Assembly: GCF_900141915.1 (NCBI RefSeq)
Contig: NZ_FQZG01000004.1
Location: 1 to 64,000 of the forward strand
DNA from: Tessaracoccus bendigoensis DSM 12906
GTDB taxonomy: Bacteria; Actinomycetota; Actinomycetes; Propionibacteriales; Propionibacteriaceae
Direction: 5' to 3'
DNA: 64,000 bases
The notes beneath the pieces are model-generated. The model made no database searches. It saw nothing but the letters and a program-made list of their open reading frames with translations, and was not told the DNA's origin. Positions 46,931-56,294 of this stretch are shown here, one piece after another; the first letter of the stretch is position 1, and each line of letters starts with the position of its first letter. The position numbers and the translations under genes are program-made.

Positions 46931-47908
46931 ATGCCCATCACCTCCGTCACCCAGGACCCCGAAGCCCTGACGCTCACCGTCGTCGCAGATTTCGCGGTGC
47001 CTGTGCGTCGCCTCTGGGACGCATATGTCGACCCACGCCAGATCGAGCGCTTCTGGGGTCCGCCTGGCTGGCCGGCGACCTTCACTCGCCACGATGTCGC
47101 CGTCGGTGGCCGGTCCAACTATGCGATGCACGGGCCCGAGGGCGAGAAGTCCTGCGGCTACTGGGAGTTCCTGGCCGTCGACGAATGCGTGGGGTTCGAG
47201 GTCCTCGACGGTTTCGCCGATGAGGAAGGCAACCCGAATCACGCGATGCCGACCATCCGGATGGAGTTCGCCTTCGAACCAACCGACGGCGGGTCCCGGA
47301 TGGTCACGACCAGCCACTTCGCATCGCTGGAGGAGCTGGAGAAGCTCGTCGGGATGGGCATGGTCGAGGGCATGCGGGCCGCCATGGGCCAGATCGACGA
47401 CGTGCTGGCCGACCTGGCCTCGTTCGCGGCGGGCAACGGCACCGAGGTCGCCCTGCTCGGCGACACCCAGGCCAGGATCACGCGCATCATCCGCGGCACC
47501 GTGCAGCAGGTCTGGAGGGCGCACCACGAGCCTGAACTCCTGCGCCGCTGGATGCTCGGCCCAGACGGGTGGACCATGCCCGTGTGCGAGGTGGCCACGG
47601 CGGTGGGGGAGAGCTACCGCTACGAGTGGGAGAACCAGGACTCCGGTGAACGGTTCGGTTTCACCGGGCTGCTGCTGGAGTCGCTGGCGCCGGTGCGGGC
47701 CGTGACCACCGAGGCGATGATCGGCATGGAGGGCCCGGCCGTCGTCAATGAGTTGACGCTGACCCCCCTGGAGGTCGGGACCCTCCTGAGCCTGGTTTGC
47801 ACCTATCCCGATGCTTCGACCCGCGAGCTGATCCTCGGCACTGGCATGGCCGATGGCATGGAGACGAGCTATGCGCGGCTGGAGCGGGAGGTTCTGGGCG
47901 CGCGCTGA
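46931..47908 (+). CDS. protein with two tandem AHSA1/SRPBCC domains
   Basis: A 325-residue protein made of two START-like ligand-binding domains (about 1-160 and 165-325). Both carry the family's opening (FAVPVRRLWDAYVDPRQIERFWGP; IRGTVQQVWRAHHEPELLRRWMLGP) and both have the GMGMVEGM / GTGMADGM helix near the end. AHSA1 proteins are normally single-domain, so this is an internal duplication or fusion. Co-transcribed with the ArsR gene (AAGGAAA site). Ligand unknown. Confidence 0.9.
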   Translation: MPITSVTQDPEALTLTVVADFAVPVRRLWDAYVDPRQIERFWGPPGWPATFTRHDVAVGGRSNYAMHGPEGEKSCGYWEFLAVDECVGFEVLDGFADEEGNPNHAMPTIRMEFAFEPTDGGSRMVTTSHFASLEELEKLVGMGMVEGMRAAMGQIDDVLADLASFAAGNGTEVALLGDTQARITRIIRGTVQQVWRAHHEPELLRRWMLGPDGWTMPVCEVATAVGESYRYEWENQDSGERFGFTGLLLESLAPVRAVTTEAMIGMEGPAVVNELTLTPLEVGTLLSLVCTYPDASTRELILGTGMADGMETSYARLEREVLGAR

Positions 47909-47916
47909 GGCGGAGA

Positions 47917-48240
47917 TCAGCCGATCTTGAGCTCTCCCATCTCATCCCAGCCGACGCCGTCAACCTTGCGGGAGACGATCTTCGGGGTTGCGACGAGCAG
48001 CGGGCGCATGGTGTCGAGCCCGGCGGCGAAGTGTTCCGAGCTGACGTGCGCCCCTGCGGCGCCGTCATCGGCGAAGGCCTCGACCAGGACATATTCGGTG
48101 GGGTCCTCGATGCTGCGGGACCAGTCGAACCAGAGGTTCCCCGGCTCTGCGCGGGTGGCCGCTGTGAACTCGGCCGTGCTCTCCGGAAACGTGTCGGCGA
48201 ACTCGGGCTTTACCTGGAATTTCACGACGATGAAGTGCAT
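47917..48240 (-). CDS. antibiotic biosynthesis monooxygenase (ABM) domain protein
   Basis: A 107-residue ferredoxin-like protein of the ABM/YgiN type (cofactor-free quinol monooxygenase or heme-degrading relatives). It has HFIVVKFQVKPEFADTF, AEPGNLWFDWSRSIEDPTEYVLVEAFAD and a C-terminal strand. The start at 48240 is 7 nt after TAGGGT (complement 48248-48253) without a binding site, so it is probably leaderless. It is divergent from the peptidase gene by 37 bp. Confidence 0.8.
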   Translation of the reverse strand: MHFIVVKFQVKPEFADTFPESTAEFTAATRAEPGNLWFDWSRSIEDPTEYVLVEAFADDGAAGAHVSSEHFAAGLDTMRPLLVATPKIVSRKVDGVGWDEMGELKIG

Positions 48241-48277
48241 GACACCCACCCTAACGGGGCACGGATAGGCTGGCGCG

Positions 48278-50311
48278 ATGGACGAACGCGACGAATATCT
48301 CTGGCTCGAGGACGTCGAGGGTGAGGCGGCGCTCGACTGGGTCCGGGCCCGGAACGCCGAATCCGAGGCCCAACTCGCCGACACCGTGGAGTTCGCCCGG
48401 CTGGAGGCCGAGCTATTGGCCATCTACGACTCCGACCGGCAGCTTCCCATGATCGGAAAGCACGGCAAGTGGTACTACAACTTCTGGCGTGACGCCGACC
48501 ATCCGCGGGGCATTTGGCGGCGCACGACCCTCGACGAGTACCGTCTGGCGGAGCCCACCTGGCAAACCGTGCTCGACCTGGATGCGCTCAACGAGGCCGA
48601 GGGTGAGAACTGGGTCTGGCACGGAGCGGAGTTCCTGCGGCCAGAGGCGCCGCGGGTGCTGGTCGCGCTTTCCCGGGGAGGTGCCGACGCCGACGTCACC
48701 CGCGAGTTCGACGTCGAGGCCTGCGCGTTCGTTGAGGATGGATTCGTCCGGCCCGAGTCGAAGGGCAGCCTCACCTGGCGGGATCAGGACTCGGTGTTCC
48801 TGGTCGCCGACCTCGGGCCCGGCACCGTCAACCGGGCCGGCTATGCCCGAACGGCCCGGATCTGGCGCCGCGGCACCCCGATGAGCGAGGCGACCGTGGT
48901 CTTCGAAGGGCCGGAAGACAACGCCGGTTATGGCATCTTCGCCGGCCGCGACCGGACGCCGGGTTTCATCCGCGACCTGCTGGTCCATTACCTCGACAGC
49001 CGTGACGCCGTCCTCTACATCGGCGACGCCGCCGACCGCCTCGTCCGCGTCGACGTGCCGGACTCGGCCGTCAAACACGTCCACCGCGAGTGGTTGGTCG
49101 TCGAACTGCGCGATGAGTGGAGCGTCGGCGACCAGACACATCCGGCGGGCTCGCTGTTGGTGACCGACCTCGACGACTTCCTCGCAGGCGGGCGCGACCT
49201 CGCCGTCCTGTTCACCCCGACGGAGACCTCCGCGCTGGCAGAGGTCACCTTCACCCGCAACCACATGCTGCTCAACGTCCTCACCGACGTCGTCAGCTCG
49301 CTCACCGTCGCCACCCATGTCGACGGGGACTGGCAGACGAGACCACTGGACGGCGTCCCCGAACTTGGCACCCTGCACGCAGGGGCGGTCGACGACGAGA
49401 CCTCCGACGAGATCTGGCTGGTCGTCACCGACTACCTGACGCCCACGTCGCTGCTCCTCAGTGACCTCTCGGGCGACGATCCCCCGGAGCTCATCAAGGC
49501 CGAGCCCGCCGCATTCGACGCTACCGGTCTCAGCGCCCGACAGCGGTTCGCCACCTCCGACGATGGGACCCGGGTGCCCTATTTCCTCATCGGGCCCGCC
49601 GACCTGGAGCCCGACGGGTCCCACCCGACGCTGCTGTACGGCTACGGCGGCTTCGAGATCTCGCTCACCCCCGCCTACGCCGCCGCAGTAGGGAAGGGAT
49701 GGCTCGAACGGGGCGGGGTCTACGCGGTCGCCAACATCCGAGGCGGCGGGGAGTATGGCCCCCGATGGCACCAGGCGGCGCTTCGGGAAAACCGGCACCG
49801 CGCCTACGAGGACTTCGAGGCGGTCGCCCGCGACCTGATCGATACCGGCATCACCTCGCCGACCCATCTCGCCATCCGTGGTGGCAGTAACGGTGGCCTG
49901 CTGACCGGCAACATGCTGGTGCGCACCCCCGAGCTATTCGGCGCGGTCGTCATCCAGGTTCCGCTGCTGGACATGCGCCGCTACACCCACCTCCTCGCGG
50001 GAGCGTCCTGGATGGGGGAGTACGGCGACCCCGACGTCGAATCGGACTGGAAGTTCATCCGGACCTTCTCCCCTTACCACCTCATCGACGCTGCGCGTGG
50101 CTACCCGCCGACGCTGCTGCTCACCTCGACGCGCGACGACCGCGTCCACCCCGGCCATGCGCGCAAGATGATGGCCGCGCTCGCTGAGGCGGGCAAGGAA
50201 GTGTCCTACTTCGAGAACATCGAGGGTGGGCATGGCGGCGCGGCCGACAACCGGCAAAGGGCACACATGGACGCCATCTGGCTAGGGTTCCTGTGGAGGC
50301 ACTTGGGGTAG
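48278..50311 (+). CDS. prolyl oligopeptidase (S9 family)
   Basis: A 677-residue serine peptidase that cleaves short Pro-containing peptides. An N-terminal beta-propeller (about residues 70-410) precedes an alpha/beta-hydrolase domain with GYGGFEISLTP, NIRGGGEYGPRWHQAA, the nucleophile Ser at about S537 (GGSNGGLL), Asp at about D621 (RDDRVHP) and His at about H652 (GGHGG). There is no signal peptide, so it is cytoplasmic. The ATG lies 6 nt after TAGGCT with no binding site, so it is leaderless. Confidence 0.95.
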   Translation: MDERDEYLWLEDVEGEAALDWVRARNAESEAQLADTVEFARLEAELLAIYDSDRQLPMIGKHGKWYYNFWRDADHPRGIWRRTTLDEYRLAEPTWQTVLDLDALNEAEGENWVWHGAEFLRPEAPRVLVALSRGGADADVTREFDVEACAFVEDGFVRPESKGSLTWRDQDSVFLVADLGPGTVNRAGYARTARIWRRGTPMSEATVVFEGPEDNAGYGIFAGRDRTPGFIRDLLVHYLDSRDAVLYIGDAADRLVRVDVPDSAVKHVHREWLVVELRDEWSVGDQTHPAGSLLVTDLDDFLAGGRDLAVLFTPTETSALAEVTFTRNHMLLNVLTDVVSSLTVATHVDGDWQTRPLDGVPELGTLHAGAVDDETSDEIWLVVTDYLTPTSLLLSDLSGDDPPELIKAEPAAFDATGLSARQRFATSDDGTRVPYFLIGPADLEPDGSHPTLLYGYGGFEISLTPAYAAAVGKGWLERGGVYAVANIRGGGEYGPRWHQAALRENRHRAYEDFEAVARDLIDTGITSPTHLAIRGGSNGGLLTGNMLVRTPELFGAVVIQVPLLDMRRYTHLLAGASWMGEYGDPDVESDWKFIRTFSPYHLIDAARGYPPTLLLTSTRDDRVHPGHARKMMAALAEAGKEVSYFENIEGGHGGAADNRQRAHMDAIWLGFLWRHLG

Positions 50312-50394
50312 TTCGGGAACACTCAGCAACCTGTTGCCGACAGGCAGGGCCAAGAGCCGACGCGGTTGATGTCCACACCGCTACCCTGTCCGAC

Positions 50395-50700
50395 ATGAAA
50401 CAGAAGTGGCTGGCCTACGCGCTCGTCGTGTTGGCCGCGCTAGGAGCTTTGAGCGTCTCGCTCACCGGGGAAGACGGCTTCAACGTCGCCCCCGCCGTCC
50501 TCGGGGTCGTCATCGGGGCGACCCTGCTGTTCGGGAGAAGACCCTGGTGGGCTTGGTCGGCGATAGGTGCGGCCGCTGCTACCGCGTTGGTTGCGCTGCT
50601 GCTGCGCGGCAGTGACGGATGGTACCTGCTGCCATCGGCCTTCCTGGCCGCGGTCGCCGGGCTGTTCGACCTGACGGCACCGAAGAGGGAGGCATCCTGA
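50395..50700 (+). CDS. small hydrophobic membrane protein
   Basis: A 101-residue protein with about three transmembrane segments: WLAYALVVLAALGALSVSL, APAVLGVVIGATLLFG and WSAIGAAAATALVALLL. It ends LFDLTAPKREAS. The ATG at 50395 begins the hydrophobic run; no strong binding site is seen, and upstream in-frame starts are worse. Its stop overlaps the ATG of the plsC gene. Function unknown. Confidence 0.65.
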   Translation: MKQKWLAYALVVLAALGALSVSLTGEDGFNVAPAVLGVVIGATLLFGRRPWWAWSAIGAAAATALVALLLRGSDGWYLLPSAFLAAVAGLFDLTAPKREAS

Positions 50701-51470
50701 TGGCTTTTCGTAGGCCCCACTTCGACAAGACGAACAAGGAACCGGCCTCCCGCGTCTTCCGTTTCCTCGCCCACCTTGCGCGTAACCTCGTCCCGTTCAT
50801 TGCCCGCACCAGCTGGTCCGGCGGCGAGCACATCCCCCGGGAGGGTGGCGCCATCGTGGTAGCCAACCACATCTCCAATTTCGATCCGATCACACTGGGC
50901 GAGTTCCTCATCTGGCAGGGCCGCTGGCCGAGGTTCCTCGGCAAGGCCGACATCTGGAAGGTGCCTGTGCTGGGGTGGGTCGCCAGGAAGTGCGGCCAGA
51001 TCCCGGTCTACCGCGGCACCGACCGGGCGGGGGAAAGCCTCGTGCATGCGAGGGAAGCGCTGGAGGCCGGCAACCTCGTGGCCATCTATCCCGAGGGCAC
51101 CATCACCGCAGATCCGGACGGCTGGCCCATGAGCGGTAGAAGGGGCGCGGCGCAACTTGCACTCACGACCGGCGCGCCCGTGATTCCCGTCGTCCAAAAT
51201 GGCGCCGATCAGGTGCTCGGCGGAAAGAAGATCGAAGTCAGGCGGTTGTTCGGGAGACGCAAGGACATCACGATCGTCGCCGGGCCTCCGATCGACCTCT
51301 CCCGGTTCGCCGGGCAGGAGCCGACGAAGGAACTGCTCGACTCGGTGACGACCCTGCTGCTCGACACACTCACCTCCATGCGGGCTACGCTCATCGGGGA
51401 ACCAGCACCCGAGGGTCGCTACGACATGCGGCAGGGTCGACGACTACCGATCACCAGACGCGACCAGTAG
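50700..51470 (+). CDS. plsC: 1-acyl-sn-glycerol-3-phosphate acyltransferase
   Basis: Acylates lysophosphatidic acid to phosphatidic acid at the membrane. The 256-residue protein has the HX4D catalytic motif NHISNFD (H57, D62), the glycerophosphate-binding YRGTDRAGE, YPEGTITADP and TGAPVIPVV. GAGGGAGG precedes the ATG, which overlaps the preceding stop by 1 bp. In many actinobacteria this gene is followed by gpsA and ddl; here ddl follows without gpsA. Confidence 0.92.
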   Translation: MAFRRPHFDKTNKEPASRVFRFLAHLARNLVPFIARTSWSGGEHIPREGGAIVVANHISNFDPITLGEFLIWQGRWPRFLGKADIWKVPVLGWVARKCGQIPVYRGTDRAGESLVHAREALEAGNLVAIYPEGTITADPDGWPMSGRRGAAQLALTTGAPVIPVVQNGADQVLGGKKIEVRRLFGRRKDITIVAGPPIDLSRFAGQEPTKELLDSVTTLLLDTLTSMRATLIGEPAPEGRYDMRQGRRLPITRRDQ

Positions 51471-51601
51471 CGCTTGGGCCACGGGTGAGGGGAGCGCACC
51501 AGCGCAATGCGCGTGCCCGATAGGGGATGCGGCTCCGCCGAAGGGTAGAGTGCCTGCCCGGTGGGTGTCTCAAACCCGCCGGAAATGCTTTGGAGGAAGT
51601 A

Positions 51602-52714
51602 GTGAGCGATCGTACCCACGTCGCACTGATCTTCGGTGGCCAGTCTTCGGAGCACGGTATCTCGTGCCTGACGGCGTCCTCGGTGCTGAACGCCATCGAC
51701 AAGGAACGCTACGACGTCGTTGGCGTCGGCATCTCCAAGTCGGGCCGGTGGTCGCAGGTCCCGCTCGAGACGATCGCCAACTACGAGATCGTCGACGGCG
51801 TCCCTCCCCACGTGGAGGAGGCGGACAACGAAGCCGTCTGGATGGTCGGGAAGAACGGCTGCGAGGTCGCCACCCGCACCGGCGAGACACTCGTCGACAT
51901 CAACGGCGTAGATGTGGCCTTCGCTCTCCTCCACGGCCCCTACGGCGAGGACGGCACCATCCAGGGCATGTTCGAGATGATGGGAATCCGTTACGTCGGT
52001 AGTGGTGTCACCGCCTCGGCGGTCGGCATGGACAAGCACTTCATGAAGATCGCCTTCGAAGCGGCCGGGCTGCCCGTCTACCCGTATGTGGCCGCATCGG
52101 CCCTCCGGCTCGTTCAGGAGCGCGATGCGGTCATCGCCGAGATCAACGAGTTGACCTACCCCCTGTTCGTCAAGCCGGCCCGTGGCGGCTCTTCCATCGG
52201 CATCTCGCGCGTGGCTGATCCGTCCGAATTGGATGCCGCCATCACCGAGGCGCAGCGTTACGACCCGAAGATCGTCGTAGAGCAGGGCTTCGTCGGCGCG
52301 CGGGAATTGGAATGCGCGGTCCTCGGCAATCCGGACGCCCCACTTGGTTGCGACGCGTCCGTGATCGGTGAGATCCGGGTCCAGGCCGACGACGGGTTCT
52401 ACGACTACCAGGCGAAGTACTTCGATGAGGACGGCGCCGCGCTCGACGCACCGGCCGACATCCCGGCCGAAATCTCCGAACGGTTGCGTGAGCTGGCCAA
52501 GCGGTCGTATGCCGCGGTCGACGCCGAGGGGCTCGTGCGTGCCGACTTCTTCGTCGACGGCGACGAGATCTACATCAATGAGGTCAACACCATGCCTGGC
52601 TTCACAAGGATCTCGATGTTCCCGACGCTGTTCCAGGAATCCGGCATGAGTTACGCCGACCTGGTGGGCCGCCTGATCGAATTGGCCCTCGAACGACCGG
52701 TCGGGCTCCGCTGA
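51602..52714 (+). CDS. ddl: D-alanine--D-alanine ligase
   Basis: Makes the D-Ala-D-Ala dipeptide for peptidoglycan in an ATP-grasp reaction. The 370-residue protein opens VALIFGGQSSEHGISCLTA, has HGPYGEDGTIQGMFEM, PLFVKPARGGSSIGISRV, and the C-terminal metal/ATP site VRADFFVDGDEIYINEVNTMPGFT split by the fold. GTG at 51602 follows GGAGG by 5 nt; the longer frame from 51527 is unsupported. thiL starts 2 bp after its stop. Confidence 0.95.
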   Translation: MSDRTHVALIFGGQSSEHGISCLTASSVLNAIDKERYDVVGVGISKSGRWSQVPLETIANYEIVDGVPPHVEEADNEAVWMVGKNGCEVATRTGETLVDINGVDVAFALLHGPYGEDGTIQGMFEMMGIRYVGSGVTASAVGMDKHFMKIAFEAAGLPVYPYVAASALRLVQERDAVIAEINELTYPLFVKPARGGSSIGISRVADPSELDAAITEAQRYDPKIVVEQGFVGARELECAVLGNPDAPLGCDASVIGEIRVQADDGFYDYQAKYFDEDGAALDAPADIPAEISERLRELAKRSYAAVDAEGLVRADFFVDGDEIYINEVNTMPGFTRISMFPTLFQESGMSYADLVGRLIELALERPVGLR

Positions 52715-52715
52715 C

Positions 52716-53639
52716 GTGTCGGGCGAGTTCGAGCTGATCGACCGGATCACCGCCGACCTCGAGGTGCGCGACGATGTCCTGCTCCCGGTCGGCGACGACG
52801 CAGCCGTGTTGCGGCTCTCGGGCGACACCGTCGTAACCACGGACATGCTGATCGAAAACGTCCACTTCAAACGCCAGTGGTCCCCGGCGCGCGCCGTCGG
52901 GCGCAAGGCGGTTGCCGTCAACGTCTCCGACGTCGAGTCGATGGGCGCGAGGCCGAGTTCGGTCGTCGTCGCGCTCGCCTTCCCGAAGGACCTCGACCAA
53001 GCGTGGGTCGCCGAGTTCGAGGAAGGTGTGAAGGAGGAATGCGCCACGGCAGGGGTCAGCCTCGTCGGGGGCGACCTCAGCAGCGCCGCCATCATCGCGG
53101 TGTGCGTAACGGCCATCGGCGACCTTGAGGGCCGACGCCCGGTCACCCGCTCCGGCGCCAACGCCGGCGAGGTCGTCGCGGTGTGCGGCAGGCTCGGTTG
53201 GTCGGCGGGTGGGCTCGCCGTCCTGCAGAGGGGCTTCCGCTCACCCAAGGAACTGGTCGCAGAGCACCTGACCCCAACCGTGCCCTACGGACAGGGCGCG
53301 CTCGCATCCGCTGCCGGGGCCACCTCCATGCTCGACATCTCCGACGGGCTGCTCGCCGACCTCGGCCACCTCGTGGAACGCTCGGACGTGGGCATCGACG
53401 TCGAAACCGCCAGGGTTGAGATCCCGGAAGGGGTCGAGCGGGTGGCGGCGGCCACCGGCAAACCTGCGTTGGGCTTCGTTTTGGCTGGCGGGGAGGATCA
53501 CGCCCTAGCCGCGACCTTCCGCAACGAGGCCGTCGTGCCCGCCGGTTGGACGGTGGTCGGCTCGGTCAACGATTCAGGCAAGGTGACGGTCGACGGCGTC
53601 GCCTGGGAGGGGTCGACGGGCTGGGATCACTTCGGCTGA
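52716..53639 (+). CDS. thiL: thiamine-monophosphate kinase
   Basis: Phosphorylates thiamine monophosphate to the active cofactor thiamine diphosphate, which IlvB and Xfp in this window need. The 307-residue protein has GDDAAVLRLSGDTVVTTDMLIENVHF, NVSDVESMGARPSSVVVAL, VGGDLSSAAI and the late DISDGLLADLGHL and GGEDHALAAT motifs. The GTG start lies just after the ddl stop, with coupling likely in place of a binding site. Confidence 0.94.
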   Translation: MSGEFELIDRITADLEVRDDVLLPVGDDAAVLRLSGDTVVTTDMLIENVHFKRQWSPARAVGRKAVAVNVSDVESMGARPSSVVVALAFPKDLDQAWVAEFEEGVKEECATAGVSLVGGDLSSAAIIAVCVTAIGDLEGRRPVTRSGANAGEVVAVCGRLGWSAGGLAVLQRGFRSPKELVAEHLTPTVPYGQGALASAAGATSMLDISDGLLADLGHLVERSDVGIDVETARVEIPEGVERVAAATGKPALGFVLAGGEDHALAATFRNEAVVPAGWTVVGSVNDSGKVTVDGVAWEGSTGWDHFG

Positions 53640-53744
53640 CGATCATGCCGCAGCCACCTACCCCTGCCGGTCCGAGGCTGGCATTTCCGGCGACGTCGGC
53701 GTGGAAAGTAGGCCAGTTCGTGGCCGTGGGTTAGCGTTTACCCC

Positions 53745-56279
53745 ATGGCGTCCCGCGGAACTTCCTCCTCAGCGCGGAACACCAGCACTTCGACGCGTTC
53801 AAAGGGCACGTCCAGCGCTGCACGTTCCAGCAACAATAAACCTGCCCAGAAGTCGACCTCCTCGAAGTCGTCGGCGGCCTCGAAGCGCGCCCCGGCCAAG
53901 AGCAGCACCACCACGCAGACGAAGGTGATGCCGAAGCAGGGCCCAGGAATCGGATCGGCGATCCTCAAGGGTGTCGGCGTCGCGGTCATGGGGCTCGCCC
54001 ACGGCGTCGGGTGGGTGGCCCGCAGCTTCGGCGGCGCCGCGCGGGATGTCGATCCCAAGCACCGCCGCGACGGCTGGGGCCTACTGCTCCTGATCCTCGG
54101 CATCGTCGTCGCTGCCAGGTTCTGGTTCGCCCTCCCCGGTCCGGTAGGCAACGCCCTGGACGTAGCCGTCACCACGGTGTTCGGCTCCCTGTCGATCGTC
54201 GTGCCCGCCGTGCTGCTGTACGGCTCCTGGCGGGTGCTGCGCCACCCGGGCGAAGTCGAAAAGGCGCCAAGGACCGGCCTCGGCTGGACCCTGATCACTT
54301 TGGGGGTTCTCGGTCTGGTCCACATCGCACGGGGGCTCCCCGCGCCGACGGACATGGCAGCCGTGCGGGTCGCAGGAGGGGTGCTCGGCTACGTCAGCTC
54401 CAGCATCCTGACGGATCTACTGACGCGGTGGGTGTCCGTGCCCGTCCTGATCCTCGTCACCCTGTTGGGGGTGTTCATCGTGATCGGGCGGCCGCTTCGG
54501 GACATCCTCGGGGGAATGAAGGTCGCCCTCGGAACTCTGGTCGAAAAGGACGAGGCCCCCGCGGAGAAGCTCAAGCTAGGTGTCGCCGTCCCATATGACA
54601 CGCCGCTGATCGAAGACGAACCGGTCGACTACTTCGGCGGCGAGGAATCCGACGACGACCTGCTCCCGGCCACGATGACGGTCGACCCTGACCCGGAACC
54701 GGCGTCCAGGACCCGCCCCGCGGCCGGATTGCCGAAGGACGAACCGCGCGACCTGGAACCTCCACAGCACACCACGCCGCCACCTCGTGCCGAACAGTTG
54801 CAGCTCAGCGGCGACATCGCCTACCTCCTGCCGGACGAGCAGGCACTGAAGCCGGGGACCAGGCCGAAGTCCCGCACCGAGGCCTCCGACAAGGTCGTGC
54901 GCCAACTCGCCGCGGTCCTCACCGAGTTCGAGATCGACGCGCACGTCACCGGCTACACCAGGGGTCCGACTGTGACGAGGTACGAGGTCGAGCTCGGCTC
55001 GGCGATCAAGGTCAGCAAGGTCACGGGCCTCGCGGACAACATCGCCTACGCCGTCGGCTCAAACGAGATCCGGATCCTCACCCCGATCCCCGGCAAGTCC
55101 GCCATCGGCATCGAGATCCCCAACCTCGACAAGGAGGTCGTCAGCCTCGGCGACGTGCTGCGCTCTAACAAGGCCAGGAACGACCACCACCCGATGACCG
55201 TCGGCCTCGGGAAGGACGTCGAGGGCGGGTTCGTGTGCGCGAACATGGCCAAGATGCCCCACCTGCTGGTCGCGGGCGCTACCGGCTCCGGCAAATCCAG
55301 CTTCATCAACTCGTTGATCACCTCGATCATGATGCGCGCCACCCCGGAGGAGGTGCGCCTCCTCCTGGTCGACCCCAAGCGGGTCGAACTGAACCAGTAC
55401 GAGGGCATCCCGCACCTCGTCACGCCCATCATCACCAGCCCGAAGAAGGCCGCGGAGGCCCTCGCCTGGGTGGTGCGCGAGATGGACATGCGCTACGACG
55501 ACCTCGCCGCGTTCGGGTTCCGTCACGTCGACGACTTCAACAAGGCGGTGCGGGCTGGGCAGGTCAAGCTGCCGGAGGGGTCCGAACGGGTCCTGAGCCC
55601 GTACCCGTACCTGCTGGTCGTGGTCGACGAGTTGGCCGACCTGATGATGGTCGCCCCACGCGACGTCGAGGAGTCGGTGGTGCGGATCACGCAGCTCGCG
55701 CGCGCCGCGGGTATCCACCTGGTGCTGGCAACCCAACGTCCGTCGACCGACGTCGTCACCGGGCTGATCAAGGCCAACGTCCCTTCCCGCCTGGCATTCG
55801 CCACCTCGTCGATGACCGACTCAAGGGTCATCCTCGACCAGCCGGGAGCCGAGAAGCTCGTCGGCAAGGGCGACGGGTTGTTCCTCCCGATGGGGGCCAG
55901 CAAGCCGATCCGTGTGCAGGGTGCCTGGGTCAACGAGTCCGAGATCCGAGAGATCGTCGAGTTCATCAGCGGGCAGCTCCAGCCCAACTACCGCGAAGAC
56001 GTCGCGATGGTCGGCGCCGCGGAGAAGAAGGTCGTCGACGACATCGGAGACGATCTCGAACTCGTACTCGACGCCTGTCGCCTCGTCGTGGAGTTGCAAC
56101 TCGGCTCCACATCGATGCTGCAGCGCAAGCTGCGGGTGGGGTTCGCCAAGGCCGGGCGGCTCATGGACATCCTGGAGAGCAGGGGAGTGGTTGGCCCGTC
56201 GGAAGGCTCGAAGGCGCGCGAAGTGCTCGTCAAACCAGACGATCTGGACGGGGTGCTGATGAACCTCGCCAACGGCTGA
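53745..56279 (+). CDS. ftsK: DNA translocase FtsK
   Basis: A septum-anchored ATPase that pumps chromosomal DNA and aids dimer resolution at division. The 844-residue protein has a basic Ser/Thr/Lys-rich start (1-65), four transmembrane segments (about 110-260), an acidic/Pro linker and the motor domain. The motor has the Walker A motif GATGSGKSS (about 511-519), the Walker B region YLLVVVDELADLMM and the C-terminal DNA-reading winged helix (LQRKLRVGFAKAGRLMDIL). The ATG is 7 nt after TAGCGT (53732-53737) with no binding site, so it is probably leaderless. Confidence 0.95.
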   Translation: MASRGTSSSARNTSTSTRSKGTSSAARSSNNKPAQKSTSSKSSAASKRAPAKSSTTTQTKVMPKQGPGIGSAILKGVGVAVMGLAHGVGWVARSFGGAARDVDPKHRRDGWGLLLLILGIVVAARFWFALPGPVGNALDVAVTTVFGSLSIVVPAVLLYGSWRVLRHPGEVEKAPRTGLGWTLITLGVLGLVHIARGLPAPTDMAAVRVAGGVLGYVSSSILTDLLTRWVSVPVLILVTLLGVFIVIGRPLRDILGGMKVALGTLVEKDEAPAEKLKLGVAVPYDTPLIEDEPVDYFGGEESDDDLLPATMTVDPDPEPASRTRPAAGLPKDEPRDLEPPQHTTPPPRAEQLQLSGDIAYLLPDEQALKPGTRPKSRTEASDKVVRQLAAVLTEFEIDAHVTGYTRGPTVTRYEVELGSAIKVSKVTGLADNIAYAVGSNEIRILTPIPGKSAIGIEIPNLDKEVVSLGDVLRSNKARNDHHPMTVGLGKDVEGGFVCANMAKMPHLLVAGATGSGKSSFINSLITSIMMRATPEEVRLLLVDPKRVELNQYEGIPHLVTPIITSPKKAAEALAWVVREMDMRYDDLAAFGFRHVDDFNKAVRAGQVKLPEGSERVLSPYPYLLVVVDELADLMMVAPRDVEESVVRITQLARAAGIHLVLATQRPSTDVVTGLIKANVPSRLAFATSSMTDSRVILDQPGAEKLVGKGDGLFLPMGASKPIRVQGAWVNESEIREIVEFISGQLQPNYREDVAMVGAAEKKVVDDIGDDLELVLDACRLVVELQLGSTSMLQRKLRVGFAKAGRLMDILESRGVVGPSEGSKAREVLVKPDDLDGVLMNLANG

Positions 56280-56294
56280 GCCATAATAGGTTCG

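Noticed and set aside
48278-50311. Possible peptidase II (oligopeptidase B, PtrB)
   Set aside because: The length and propeller fit prolyl oligopeptidase better, and I cannot verify the acidic residues needed for basic-residue specificity.
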